Below, one piece after another: positions 54,559-63,691 of a DNA stretch of 64,000 nt (position 1 is the stretch's first letter; every line of letters begins with the position of its first letter). A model generated the notes under the pieces. It saw only the letters and a list, made by a program, of their open reading frames with translations, was not told where the DNA came from and did not search any database. The position numbers and the translations under genes were made by a program. This stretch comes from Undibacterium cyanobacteriorum (GTDB taxonomy: Bacteria > Pseudomonadota > Gammaproteobacteria > Burkholderiales > Burkholderiaceae_D). The DNA lies in the NCBI RefSeq assembly GCF_031326225.1, contig NZ_CP133720.1, positions 1,798,001 through 1,862,000 of the forward strand. The letters are read 5' to 3'.

Positions 54559-57500
54559 ATGAATTTTTCCACGCTCTCGATACGGAATCCAATTCCGGCC
54601 ATTATGCTGTTTGCCTTGCTGAGCTTAGCGGGCATCTTATCTTTTCGCTCGACCATCGTGCAGGATTTTCCTGACATCGAGTTACCCTTGGTCATAGTGA
54701 GCGCCAATCTTCCGGGTGCGGCACCTGCGCAGCTAGAAACCGAGGTTGCTCGCAAAATTGAGGATTCAGTAGCAACGCTGCAAGGCGTGAAGAATATTTA
54801 CACCAAGGTACTCGATGGTGAAGTGACGATCACGGTGGAATTCGTTTTGGAGAAAGTTCTCTCCGATGCCGTTAATGAAGTGCGCGATGCAGTCACGGCA
54901 GTGCGAGCGGATCTGCCTCCTGAGATGCGCGATCCGACCGTCACCAAGATGGCTACGGCTGGACGTGTGATCATGACCTACACGGTGGAAGTTGCTCCGG
55001 CGGCGCTCGATGCTGCAAAAGCAGCGCAAGAGAACTCAGCGCCCGATGCACAGGACTTGAGTTGGTTCGTGGATAACACGGTGTCCAAACGACTGCGCGC
55101 GGTACCGGGTATTGGTGCGGTAAAACGCATTGGCGGAATTAATCGTGAAGTAAGGGTTGAGCTCAATGCGGACAAAATGGCAGCCTTGCGAGTGTCAGCA
55201 TTGGATGTGTCACGTCGCTTGAAAGCAGTACAAAAAGAAGCGCCGGGTGGTCGTGGTGATGTCAGTGGTGCCGAACAAGCGGTACGTACGATCGCGACCG
55301 TCAAGTCTGCCGAAGAATTAGCGCAGATGGATATTCCCTTGCCGGATGGCCGTCATATTCGATTGGATCAAGTGGCAAACGTGAGCGACACCTTTGCCGA
55401 ACCGCGTGCACGGGCGACCTTCAATGGTCGCGATGTGATTGGCTTTGAAATCTTCAGAACCAAAGGCGCTTCTGAAGTGGATGTTGCCAAAGGTAGTCGC
55501 GCTGCTATCGAGGAACTGCAAAAAGATAATCCGCAATATGTTTTCAAGCAGGCGGTTGATAATGCGCAGCCGGTTGAAGAAAACTTCAAAGGCTCGATGG
55601 AACTGCTATACGAAGGCGCATTGCTAGCGGTGTTAGTGGTGTGGTGGTTTTTGCGCGACTGGCGTTCGACTCTGGTGGCGGCAGCAGCACTTCCATTATC
55701 AGTCATCCCAACTTTCCTTGGCTTGAAATACTTCGGTTATACCTTGAACACGGTCACCTTGTTGTCCTTAGCCTTGGTGGTTGGGGTCTTAGTCGATGAT
55801 GCGATTGTCGAGATCGAAAATATTGCGCGCCACTTACACATGGGTAAAACGCCGATGCAAGCAGCAACGGAAGCGGCTGATGAAATCGGGATGGCGGTGA
55901 TCGCCACCACCTTTGCTTTGGTCGCCGTGTTCTTGCCGACCGCATTTATGGGCGGCGTGCCTGGACTATTCTTTAAACAGTTTGGTTGGACGGCGGTGAT
56001 TGCGATTCTCGCATCATTGGTGGTCGCGCGTTTGCTGACCCCGATGATGGCGGCATACATGTTGAAGGCAGTCGGTGCCGGTGCAGATGGTCAACATCAT
56101 CAACCGCAAGATGGCAAACTCATGCAATGGTATATGCGGACCATGCAATGGTGTTTGCGTCATCGCTTGGTGACAATCATTGCGGCAGCCTTATTCTTTG
56201 CTGGTTCGATGAGCCTCGTCGGATTATTGCCAACCGGATTTGTTCCACCTTCGGATCGTGCGCAAACACAAATCAATATTGAACTGCCACCGGGAAGCAC
56301 ACTACGTGAAACGAGTGATGTAGCAGAGAAAGTGCGCGTGGCAGTAATGTCAGTCAAGGGTATTACCAACGTATTTAGTTCGATTGGCGGTGGTTCGAGT
56401 GGTGATGCATTTGCTCCAGGTGCCGCAGCTGAAGCGCGCCGCGCGATTCTGACAGTTAGCGCAGTGCATCGCGATCAACGTAAGGAAGCCATGGCCGATC
56501 TTGATAATGCGATTCGGGCCAAATTGGTCGACATTCCTGGTGCACGTTTTTCAGTGGGACCGCAAGATACAGGCGTCAAATTGCAACTAGTATTGCGCAG
56601 TGAAGATCCACAAGCTTTGTTGGAATCCGCCCGTGCCGTTGAACGTGAATTGCGCAGCCTGCGTGGTGTCGGTAATATCAGTTCGAGTGCGTCGCTGGTT
56701 CGTCCTGAGATTATCGTACGTCCTGATATGGCAAAGGCCGCAGACCTTGGCGTCACGGCGGAAAGCATAGGCGAAACGGTGCGCGTTGCGACGGCGGGTG
56801 ACTATGACATGTCACTCTCGAAGATGAACCTGACACAACGTCAAGTGCCGATTCGTGTGAAACTACCCGATTATGTGCGTGCGGATCTTGCGGCGATCGA
56901 ACGCCTCACGGTTCCTGGAAAAAATGGACCAGTTCTGTTAGCCAGTGTCGCCACAGTGTCAATGGAATCAGGACCTGCCCAAATCGACCGACTCAATCGT
57001 AGTCGCAATGTTACGTTGGAAGTCGAACTGGGTGGTCGCCAGTTAGGCGAAGTCAATGAAGAAGCGCGCGCGCTACCGAGCATGAAGAATCTGCCGCCAT
57101 CAGTAAAGATTGCTGAACTCGGCGATGCGCAAGAGATGGAAGCTCTATTCGCAAGTTTTGGTATTGCGATGCTGATCGGCGTGCTCTGTATTTATGGCGT
57201 GTTGGTGTTGTTATTCAAAGACTTCATGCAGCCAGTAACCATTCTCGCCGCTTTGCCCTTAAGTATCGGTGGTGCTTTCGTGGCACTGCTGGTAACTGGG
57301 CGTGCGCTATCGATGCCGTCGATGATTGGCCTGATTATGTTGATGGGGATCGTCACTAAGAACTCGATTCTCTTGGTCGACTACGCCATCATCGCGCGTC
57401 GTCAAGGGATGGCGCGCTTCGAAGCCTTGGTGGATGCATGCCATAAGCGCAGTAGGCCCATCGTCATGACGACCATTGCGATGGGCGCTGGCATGATGCC

Positions 57501-57717
57501 GCTCGCTTTGGGTTGGGGCGCTGATCCTAGTTTCCGTTCGCCGATGGCGATTGCAGTGATCGGCGGTTTGATTACGTCGACGCTCTTGAGTTTGTTGGTG
57601 GTGCCTGCGGTGTTCACGTATGTGGATGACCTGGCACAGGGACTAAAGAAAGCATCCAGTCGTAAGAAGTTAGATTCAAGAACAGCGGGATCTCATGACT
57701 TGAGTAATAACCTATAG
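54559..57717 (+). CDS. RND efflux pump, second system (HAE1-like)
   Basis: A 1052-residue pump. The start NFSTLSIRNPIPAIMLFALL is a normal RND N-terminus; proton-relay Asp pair in VGVLVDDAIVEIENIARHLHMG; lysine partner in GIVTKNSILLVDY. It differs from the first pump in sequence and lacks a linked outer-membrane channel, so it may borrow the channel at 6.0-7.5 kb. It is controlled by the upstream TetR. Substrates are unknown. Confidence 0.93.
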   Translation: MNFSTLSIRNPIPAIMLFALLSLAGILSFRSTIVQDFPDIELPLVIVSANLPGAAPAQLETEVARKIEDSVATLQGVKNIYTKVLDGEVTITVEFVLEKVLSDAVNEVRDAVTAVRADLPPEMRDPTVTKMATAGRVIMTYTVEVAPAALDAAKAAQENSAPDAQDLSWFVDNTVSKRLRAVPGIGAVKRIGGINREVRVELNADKMAALRVSALDVSRRLKAVQKEAPGGRGDVSGAEQAVRTIATVKSAEELAQMDIPLPDGRHIRLDQVANVSDTFAEPRARATFNGRDVIGFEIFRTKGASEVDVAKGSRAAIEELQKDNPQYVFKQAVDNAQPVEENFKGSMELLYEGALLAVLVVWWFLRDWRSTLVAAAALPLSVIPTFLGLKYFGYTLNTVTLLSLALVVGVLVDDAIVEIENIARHLHMGKTPMQAATEAADEIGMAVIATTFALVAVFLPTAFMGGVPGLFFKQFGWTAVIAILASLVVARLLTPMMAAYMLKAVGAGADGQHHQPQDGKLMQWYMRTMQWCLRHRLVTIIAAALFFAGSMSLVGLLPTGFVPPSDRAQTQINIELPPGSTLRETSDVAEKVRVAVMSVKGITNVFSSIGGGSSGDAFAPGAAAEARRAILTVSAVHRDQRKEAMADLDNAIRAKLVDIPGARFSVGPQDTGVKLQLVLRSEDPQALLESARAVERELRSLRGVGNISSSASLVRPEIIVRPDMAKAADLGVTAESIGETVRVATAGDYDMSLSKMNLTQRQVPIRVKLPDYVRADLAAIERLTVPGKNGPVLLASVATVSMESGPAQIDRLNRSRNVTLEVELGGRQLGEVNEEARALPSMKNLPPSVKIAELGDAQEMEALFASFGIAMLIGVLCIYGVLVLLFKDFMQPVTILAALPLSIGGAFVALLVTGRALSMPSMIGLIMLMGIVTKNSILLVDYAIIARRQGMARFEALVDACHKRSRPIVMTTIAMGAGMMPLALGWGADPSFRSPMAIAVIGGLITSTLLSLLVVPAVFTYVDDLAQGLKKASSRKKLDSRTAGSHDLSNNL

Positions 57718-57737
57718 CGAAGGACTACGCACAAAAG

Positions 57738-57773
57738 AAAGGCAGTGAACTGTTAAGTTTCACTGCCTTTTTT
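57738..57773 (+). terminator. Terminator of the second RND operon
   Basis: A stem AAAGGCAGTGAAC / GTTTCACTGCCTTT (one extra T) with loop TGTTAA and a T run. Confidence 0.92.
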
Positions 57774-57887
57774 CTTTTGGCTCTGAAGCAACTCTGTTCT
57801 TATGTGCTTCGGTGCTTCGGTGTGGAATTGGCCTGTCACCTCACTTCTGCGTCGCCACTGCAAACGAGCTTGCGCTAGATACAGTTT

Positions 57888-58358
57888 TTACCCATGATAA
57901 GCCGCTTCCAATTTGGATACATCGATTTTACTCATCTCCATCATCGCTTTCATGACACGCGCAGAACGCTCGACGTCGTCGTCTTGCAGCATGTCGACTA
58001 AACTTCTTGGAACAATCTGCCAAGATACGCCGAATTTATCCTTTAGCCATGCGCAGCGTCCAGGTGTGCCTCCTTCGACTAAACGATCCCAATAGTGATC
58101 GACTTCTTCTTGGGTTTCGCAATCGACAAAGAGCGAGATCGCTTCTGTAAACGGAAATTGAGGCCCAGCATTGAGTGCAATAAATGTTTGATCTTCAATT
58201 TCGAAACGCATTGTCAAGACTTGGCCATTTAGCTCTGGGACGGAATCTCCATAGCGGGACACGTCAAGAATCTTGCCGTTCTTGAAAATGCTGAGGTAAT
58301 GATTGACCGCTTCTTCTGCATTAAGGTTAAACCAAAGGCAGGGCGTAATTTTTTGCAT
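57888..58358 (-). CDS. VOC-fold PhnB-like protein
   Basis: A 156-residue glyoxalase-fold protein of the PhnB / '3-demethylubiquinone-9 methyltransferase-like' group: MQKITPCLWFNLNAEEAVNHYLSIF, FTEAISLFVDCETQEEVDHYWDRL and CAWLKDKFGVSWQIVP. The methyltransferase name is historical and not supported by the fold. It lies 9 bases downstream of the DUF1428 gene in one operon. Confidence 0.85.
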   Translation of the reverse strand: MQKITPCLWFNLNAEEAVNHYLSIFKNGKILDVSRYGDSVPELNGQVLTMRFEIEDQTFIALNAGPQFPFTEAISLFVDCETQEEVDHYWDRLVEGGTPGRCAWLKDKFGVSWQIVPRSLVDMLQDDDVERSARVMKAMMEMSKIDVSKLEAAYHG

Positions 58359-58367
58359 ATTGTCCTC

Positions 58368-58721
58368 TTAGAATTCGACTAGTTTTTGAAAGCCACCGTA
58401 GATCAAACGTTTGCCATCGAAGGGCATGGGGATCGCTTCGGGTGCGAAGCGAGGGTCTGCCATCATCTTCTCCCACGCTGCGTCACGTACTTCTTTTGAC
58501 GGCCACGTCATCCAAGAAAAGACCACAGTCTCATCCTCTTTTAACATCACGGCTTGTGGAAATGAAGTGAGTTTGCCAGGTTGGATATCGTCACCCCAGC
58601 ACTCGACGATGTTAATCACACCAAATTCTTTAAAAAGGGCTGAGGTCTTGCGTGAATATTCGGCATAGACTTCTTTGTCTTTGTTTGCCACTGGGATGAT
58701 AAAACCATCGACATAATTCAT
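58368..58721 (-). CDS. DUF1428 family protein
   Basis: A 117-residue protein of a dimeric ferredoxin-like (Dabb/YciI-like) fold. MNYVDGFIIPVANKDKEVYAEY, ECWGDDIQPGKLTSFPQAVMLKEDETVVFSWMTWPSKEVRDAAW, and PMPFDGKRLIYGGF are the family signature. The function is unknown. ATG 58721 has AGGA 6 bases upstream, preferred over 58727. A TetR-type operator is about 120 bases upstream. Confidence 0.85.
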   Translation of the reverse strand: MNYVDGFIIPVANKDKEVYAEYSRKTSALFKEFGVINIVECWGDDIQPGKLTSFPQAVMLKEDETVVFSWMTWPSKEVRDAAWEKMMADPRFAPEAIPMPFDGKRLIYGGFQKLVEF

Positions 58722-58841
58722 AGTCATTCCTAAAGGTTGATAGTGAATCGAATGCTTAATTTGAAAAGGTGAAATTGCCGCGAGCTACACGCACCCCAGT
58801 GTAAGGAGTCGATGCATAGGTGGCAAGATATATTCAATAGC

Positions 58842-58861
58842 TTGTTTGATTGACCAAACAA
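58842..58861. promoter_or_regulatory. Palindromic operator O3, like O1 and O2
   Basis: TTGTTTGATTGACCAAACAA: 7-base arms TTGTTTG / CAAACAA around ATTGAC. It contains TTGATTGACCAA, also present in O2 at 22710-22733. It is the likely operator for the DUF1428-VOC operon. Confidence 0.58.
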
Positions 58862-59289
58862 AAAGTGGAATGAATTACGATAAATGAGGGAAAAATCGCC
58901 GATCTGTCCGGAAATACACCCTCAAAATGTGGCAAAATAGCGGTTTTGCGAAATTCTCAACGTTGTAGCAGTAAGACGGTACTAATTCGGTGGTGCTTAC
59001 CCAGCACGCCAAGTTTGCTAAGCCAGCGAACGATCGACTTCGGCAAGGGCACTCCTTTGTCGGTGCACGGTAAAAATTGAATGAGGGCGGACATTCGCTT
59101 TCAACTCGTGATTAGTCGAACTTCTCACTGACATTTCTCAGAATTTGCGCTCGTGGCATGCATACGCCAATCGATACATCCATCGGTACAGCCATCGATA
59201 TGTTGTAGTCGGCGTCAACCAAAATGCCAGCATTCACGTTTTTAGCTGTTTGACCTTGTTTATGTTTTTTTACACTCCGGAGTTTTAAC
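58862..59289. other. Intergenic region before the aminotransferase gene
   Basis: 428 bases without a recognised gene. Just before the aminotransferase start is a self-complementary ACTCCGGAGT (about 59274-59283) that contains the ribosome site GGAG, so the site could be partly hidden. TTGACC and TACACT upstream are spaced only 15 bases and are a weak promoter. Confidence 0.35.
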
Positions 59290-60483
59290 ATGTTTCAGCA
59301 CGTCGAAGCCTATGCAGGCGATCCTATCTTGTCCTTGAATGAAGCCTTTGGTAAGGATACCCGTCCAAACAAGATTAATCTGTCGATTGGCATTTATTTT
59401 GACGATAACGGCAAGATTCCAATGTTGCCATCCGTACGTGCTGCAGAATTGAAAGTGGTTGAAGCTGCTGGTGCGCGTCCTTATTTGCCAATGGAAGGTG
59501 CAGCAAACTTCCGTACAGCCGTACAACATTTGTTGTTTGGCGCAGAACACGCAGCGGTCAAAGCTGGTCGCGTCGTGACTTTGCAAACCGTTGGTTCGAG
59601 TGGTGGTTTGAAAGTCGGTGCTGATTTCATCAAGCGTTATTTCCCTAACACGACCATGTTGATTAGCGATCCAACTTGGGATAATCACCGCGCTGTTTTC
59701 GAAGGTTCTGGTTTGGCTGTAAAAACCTACCCGTACTACAACTCTGCAACGGGTGGTTTGCGCTTTGAAGAAATGTTGGCGGCCTTGAAGCAAGCAGAAG
59801 AGAAGAGCGTGGTCTTGTTGCACGCTTGCTGCCATAACCCAACTGGCGTTGATCTCACCAAAGAACAATGGCAACAATTGGTACCGGTGTTGAAAGAGCG
59901 CAATTTGATTCCTTTCCTCGACTTGGCTTACCAAGGTTACGGTGATGGTATCGAAGAAGATGCATACGCTATTCGTTTGATCGCTGATTCTGGTTTGAGC
60001 GCATTCGTGGCGAACTCTTTCTCGAAGAGCATGAGCTTGTATGGCGAACGTTGCGGTGCCTTGAGCGTGATCTGCCCAGATGCAGCACAAGCAGTGAATG
60101 TCTTGGGTCAATTGAAAGCCGGCATTCGTCGCAACTATTCCAACCCACCAATGCACGGTGGTCAAATCGTCGCTACGGTCTTGACTGACCCAGCTTTGCG
60201 CCCAATGTGGGAAGCTGAAGTCGTTGCTATGCGTGACCGTATCCAAGCGATGCGTCGTGCTTTGCATGATGTCTTGGTAGCCAAAGTGCCAGGTCGTGAT
60301 TTCAGCTACTTCTTAACTCAACGCGGGATGTTCTCTTACACTGGTTTGACAGCAGAACAGTGCGACCGCTTGAAAGAAGAATTCGGCGTTTACTTGGTAC
60401 GCTCTGGCCGTATGTGCGTCGCTGGTTTGAACACACGTAACGTTGAAGCGACAGCAAACGCAATCGCTGCAGTGTTGGCTTAA
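59290..60483 (+). CDS. tyrB: Aromatic/aspartate aminotransferase
   Basis: A 397-residue PLP enzyme of the AspC/TyrB type (class Ia). It has NLSIGIYFDDNGKIP, TVGSSGGLKVGADF, CCHNPTGVDLT, the PLP lysine in NSFSKSMSLYGERCGAL, and RNYSNPPMHGG near the C-terminal half. The length equals E. coli TyrB/AspC (397/396). The distinction between aspartate and aromatic preference cannot be made by eye, so the symbol is tentative. Confidence 0.88.
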   Translation: MFQHVEAYAGDPILSLNEAFGKDTRPNKINLSIGIYFDDNGKIPMLPSVRAAELKVVEAAGARPYLPMEGAANFRTAVQHLLFGAEHAAVKAGRVVTLQTVGSSGGLKVGADFIKRYFPNTTMLISDPTWDNHRAVFEGSGLAVKTYPYYNSATGGLRFEEMLAALKQAEEKSVVLLHACCHNPTGVDLTKEQWQQLVPVLKERNLIPFLDLAYQGYGDGIEEDAYAIRLIADSGLSAFVANSFSKSMSLYGERCGALSVICPDAAQAVNVLGQLKAGIRRNYSNPPMHGGQIVATVLTDPALRPMWEAEVVAMRDRIQAMRRALHDVLVAKVPGRDFSYFLTQRGMFSYTGLTAEQCDRLKEEFGVYLVRSGRMCVAGLNTRNVEATANAIAAVLA

Positions 60484-60567
60484 TCAGAGATGCGCTACCA
60501 ATTGAGATTGGTGGTGCACTGTTAGGATATTGGTTTTAGAAATCTCTGAGGTCAAGCTCAGCAAACG

Positions 60568-60604
60568 AGGCAAGCTTCCGTTTTTTATTGGAGCTTGCCT
60601 TTTT
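60568..60604 (+). terminator. Terminator after the aminotransferase
   Basis: A stem AGGCAAGCTTCC / GGAGCTTGCCT (one bulged base) with an AT-rich loop and a T run. The OGT-like gene converges from the right. Confidence 0.85.
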
Positions 60605-60676
60605 GTTTTGGTGGTGAAATTACTGCTTGATCGTACTTGTTTGCCGATGTGCTCATCACCTTACCAGCTCACCTTT

Positions 60677-62728
60677 TCATTCGCTGATACTTTTTGAATC
60701 GCGAACTGCTTGTTCAAGCAAAGATTCAAGTTCCTTAGCAAAGATTTGTGCATTGAAGAGAGGCGACTCTTTTGCCCGTTGGCGCAGAGTTTGTCTACAC
60801 TGATTCAACAGCACGAGCTGGCTTGATTTCTCGCAGGCGATGCGGACAAAATCGTTTTCATCGCTAGCGATCCAATCTTTCAGTCCCACACAAGTCAGCA
60901 TACTTTCCCCTTGGCGACTGAGTAAATTGTGACCTTGCAAAGTCAAGGTCGGTACACCCATCCAAATCGCTTCAGTAGTCGTCGTGCCACCGGGGAAAGG
61001 ATGGGTGTCGAGAATAAAATCGACTTCTGCATGCGCTGCCAAATAGTCGCTGTAACTCATGCCGCCCACAAATCTCAAGCGTGACGATGGTATGCCGTGA
61101 CGCGCAAATTTGGCGATCAAAGCTTGTTTTGATGACTCATGATCAAAAGCACTGTTTTGTAAGCGAAGTACGCTGTTTTCTTGTGCCAATAAGACGCGTG
61201 ACCACAAAGCGATACTCGCGTCGGTCAATTTATTCGGTGTTTGGAAAGTGCCATAACAGATCGGTTTGCCAAGCAATGCTGGTGTGGTGCTGAGCTTCAG
61301 TTCGATTGCTGTTTTTGGTTCGCTCATGCAAAGACGAGTGGCACTGAAATACAAGGGCTTTTCGCAGAATTGCTTGGTGTCGGCTTCTGGAACAGAAACT
61401 TTATCAACCAAAATATAGTCGATTTCGTCAACGCCTGTGCTAGCCCAATAACCAAGCCATGCAATTTGGATCGGTGCTGGTTTCGCGCAAAAGACGGCGA
61501 GTCGATTGTGTTCGGTGTGACCCGCGAGATCAATCAAGATATCGATCTTGTCATCGGCGATTTTTTGAGCCAAAGCTTGATCGGACAGTTGTGCTACGCC
61601 ATGCCACTCAAGGAAATATGATTTTAATTCTTGGCTGATGCTATCTTCGATCAGTTGGTTGGCATAGGCGATGCAGTGAAAGCGCTCACTATGCAGATGT
61701 TTTAGTACATTGCGCAAGAATAGTCCGACTGGATGACCACGTAAATCGCCACTGACAAAACCGATGCGTAGTGGCGAATCTGTGTTCGGACTCACTTGGC
61801 GAGGAGGAAGTTTTTCGACTCTCTGCCGTAGCTTCCCTGCGTAGTCTCGCGCTTCTTGTAGATAGAAATCGGCGCTGATGCTAGCGTTATAGCTTAGCGC
61901 GTATAAGTAATTTTGGTGAGCCGTCAGTTGCTGCGGGTCTTGAGTAATGACTTGTTTGTACTGTTCACAAGCGAGCTCGACATCACCGCGTAGCTGCAAG
62001 CAGGAGGCGAGAAAACCGCGAGCTTCGCCGTGCGATGGTGAGACTTGCAGAATTGCGTTGAAGAGTTGTTCAGCACGATCAAGCTGACGCACTCGCATAA
62101 AGGCGCAAGCAAGATGTAATTGCAAACTTTGGTTGTCCGGTGATTGGATCAGAGCCTGCTCATAATGTTCAATTGCCAGTTCATGCTGCTGCAAACTTGA
62201 GTAGCATTGTGCTTTGAAAAGATGAAAAGGGAGGCTGTTTGTCGCCAGAAAAGGACGCTGCTCAAATCGCTTGAGCGCTTGGTGAAAGTCACCAATATTG
62301 ATCAACAAAGCGCACAGGCATTGACGACAGAAATCGAAATCTGGTGCCAAATTCAAGGCGGCTTGGTAATGCGAAATCGCCGCTTCATTGCGTGATCGCT
62401 TTTCTTCGAGCTGACCAAGATTGAAATGCACATCGATATTCTTAGCATCAAGTTGCTTCGCTTGCTTAAGATAAGCATGCGCTTCTTCAAGTCGGTTTGC
62501 TTGAATGAGAACGAAACCAAGGTTGATCAAATAAGCGACCTCATTTGGTGACTTCTCCAACAAGGTCTGATAACAGCGCGCAGCTTCGGTGTAGTTTTGT
62601 TCGTCAAGAAAACGATTTGCCTGACTTTTTAGATCGTTGACCTTGGAGTCGAATGGAGATTCAGTCGATGTCGCTGAATGCGCTTGCTCGGGTTTCTTTG
62701 AGAATGCACTTTTGAGCCAATTGAGCAT
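60677..62728 (-). CDS. TPR protein with O-GlcNAc-transferase (GT41)-like domain
   Basis: A 683-residue protein. The N-terminal 320 residues are about eight TPRs (NEVAYLINLGFVLIQANRLEEAH; FNLGQLEEKRSRNEAAISHYQAALNLAP). The C-terminal half is GT41-like: LRIGFVSGDLRGHPVGLFLRNVLKHL, IDILIDLAGHTEHNRLAVFCAKPAPIQIAWLGYWASTG, and DTHPFPGGTTTTEAIWMGVPTLTLQG. Bacterial members glycosylate proteins; the target here is unknown. The start at 62728 (MLNWLKSAF) gives the normal N-terminus; the longer frame overlaps the murI end. Confidence 0.88.
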   Translation of the reverse strand: MLNWLKSAFSKKPEQAHSATSTESPFDSKVNDLKSQANRFLDEQNYTEAARCYQTLLEKSPNEVAYLINLGFVLIQANRLEEAHAYLKQAKQLDAKNIDVHFNLGQLEEKRSRNEAAISHYQAALNLAPDFDFCRQCLCALLINIGDFHQALKRFEQRPFLATNSLPFHLFKAQCYSSLQQHELAIEHYEQALIQSPDNQSLQLHLACAFMRVRQLDRAEQLFNAILQVSPSHGEARGFLASCLQLRGDVELACEQYKQVITQDPQQLTAHQNYLYALSYNASISADFYLQEARDYAGKLRQRVEKLPPRQVSPNTDSPLRIGFVSGDLRGHPVGLFLRNVLKHLHSERFHCIAYANQLIEDSISQELKSYFLEWHGVAQLSDQALAQKIADDKIDILIDLAGHTEHNRLAVFCAKPAPIQIAWLGYWASTGVDEIDYILVDKVSVPEADTKQFCEKPLYFSATRLCMSEPKTAIELKLSTTPALLGKPICYGTFQTPNKLTDASIALWSRVLLAQENSVLRLQNSAFDHESSKQALIAKFARHGIPSSRLRFVGGMSYSDYLAAHAEVDFILDTHPFPGGTTTTEAIWMGVPTLTLQGHNLLSRQGESMLTCVGLKDWIASDENDFVRIACEKSSQLVLLNQCRQTLRQRAKESPLFNAQIFAKELESLLEQAVRDSKSISE

Positions 62729-62763
62729 GTCGAGTCTCGTTCTTCGATGTCGAAAATAGCTAG

Positions 62764-63645
62764 CTAAGTGGGAAGATGGCAAACCTGCACGGGTACGGAT
62801 TCTTCCTTGATATAACCGAGGGCAATTCGCAAAGTGTTTTCCGTTCCAGTCGTCCACACTTCGAGCGCCGCCGCTTGCTTCTTGTCCTCACTTGGCGACT
62901 CCGCATCGATGGCGGGCTTTAGTAAGCCGTGTTGTGCAAGAAGTTGCTGTAAGCGTCGCGCGATTGCAGCACCGGTGTCGACGACAAAAATTTCTTTATT
63001 GTTCTGGTTGCCGTCTTGTTCGGCACTGTATTCGGCGATGATGCTGCGAATCTGTTGTTCCACGAATGGATAATGTGTGCAGCCGAGCACAAGCGTGTCG
63101 ACACCTTGCTCAAGCAGTGGCGTCACATACTGTCGTAGCAAGCCGGTGATGGCAGGTGAGCTAAGATCACCGCGTTCGATTTCATTGACCAATCCAACGC
63201 AAGCTTGTGGAATAAATTGCGTTTGTGTTTCTAACGATAAGCGGGCACTGAGCTCTTGGAACTTTTGGCTTTGCAAAGTGCTGCGCGTCGCTAATACGCC
63301 GACCACTTTGCTTTCACTACGAGCGGCAGCTGGTTTAATGCCGGGCTCCATGCCGATGATAATGAAATGTGGAAAACGTTGCCGTAATTCCGCCACGGCA
63401 GCGGCGGTAGCGGTATTGCAGGCGATAATGAGTGCTTTGATGCCTTTGGCGAGTAAGAACTCAGTGATCTTGATACTGCGTGCAATTAGTTCTTCGTTAC
63501 TACGCTCACCATAAGGCGCATAGGCGGAGTCTGCAAAATAGATGAAGTCCTCATGGGGTAATTGCTCACGCAGATGATGGACAACAGACAGGCCGCCTAT
63601 GCCAGAATCAAAGACGCCAACCGGTGCGTGCGCTGAGAGCGGCAC
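62764..63645 (-). CDS. murI: Glutamate racemase
   Basis: A 293-residue enzyme making D-glutamate for peptidoglycan. It has VGVFDSGIGGLSVVHHL, the catalytic cysteines in IIACNTATAA and VLGCTHYPF, and ADSAYAPYG. There is no in-frame ATG near the expected start; GTG 63645 gives the usual N-terminus and TTG 63699, which overlaps the fumarase stop, is an alternative (311 residues). A separate ATG with a good ribosome site lies in another frame nearby and does not lead into murI. Confidence 0.9.
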   Translation of the reverse strand: MPLSAHAPVGVFDSGIGGLSVVHHLREQLPHEDFIYFADSAYAPYGERSNEELIARSIKITEFLLAKGIKALIIACNTATAAAVAELRQRFPHFIIIGMEPGIKPAAARSESKVVGVLATRSTLQSQKFQELSARLSLETQTQFIPQACVGLVNEIERGDLSSPAITGLLRQYVTPLLEQGVDTLVLGCTHYPFVEQQIRSIIAEYSAEQDGNQNNKEIFVVDTGAAIARRLQQLLAQHGLLKPAIDAESPSEDKKQAAALEVWTTGTENTLRIALGYIKEESVPVQVCHLPT

Positions 63646-63691
63646 ACTGAAGTTGGCGACATGATTGACACCTTGGGAATGAGAATCAAGC

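Noticed and set aside
59281..60267. Long minus-strand frame opposite the aminotransferase
   Set aside because: The plus-strand product is a full PLP enzyme with all motifs; the antisense product is low-complexity His/Gln/Trp-rich and unlike any family.
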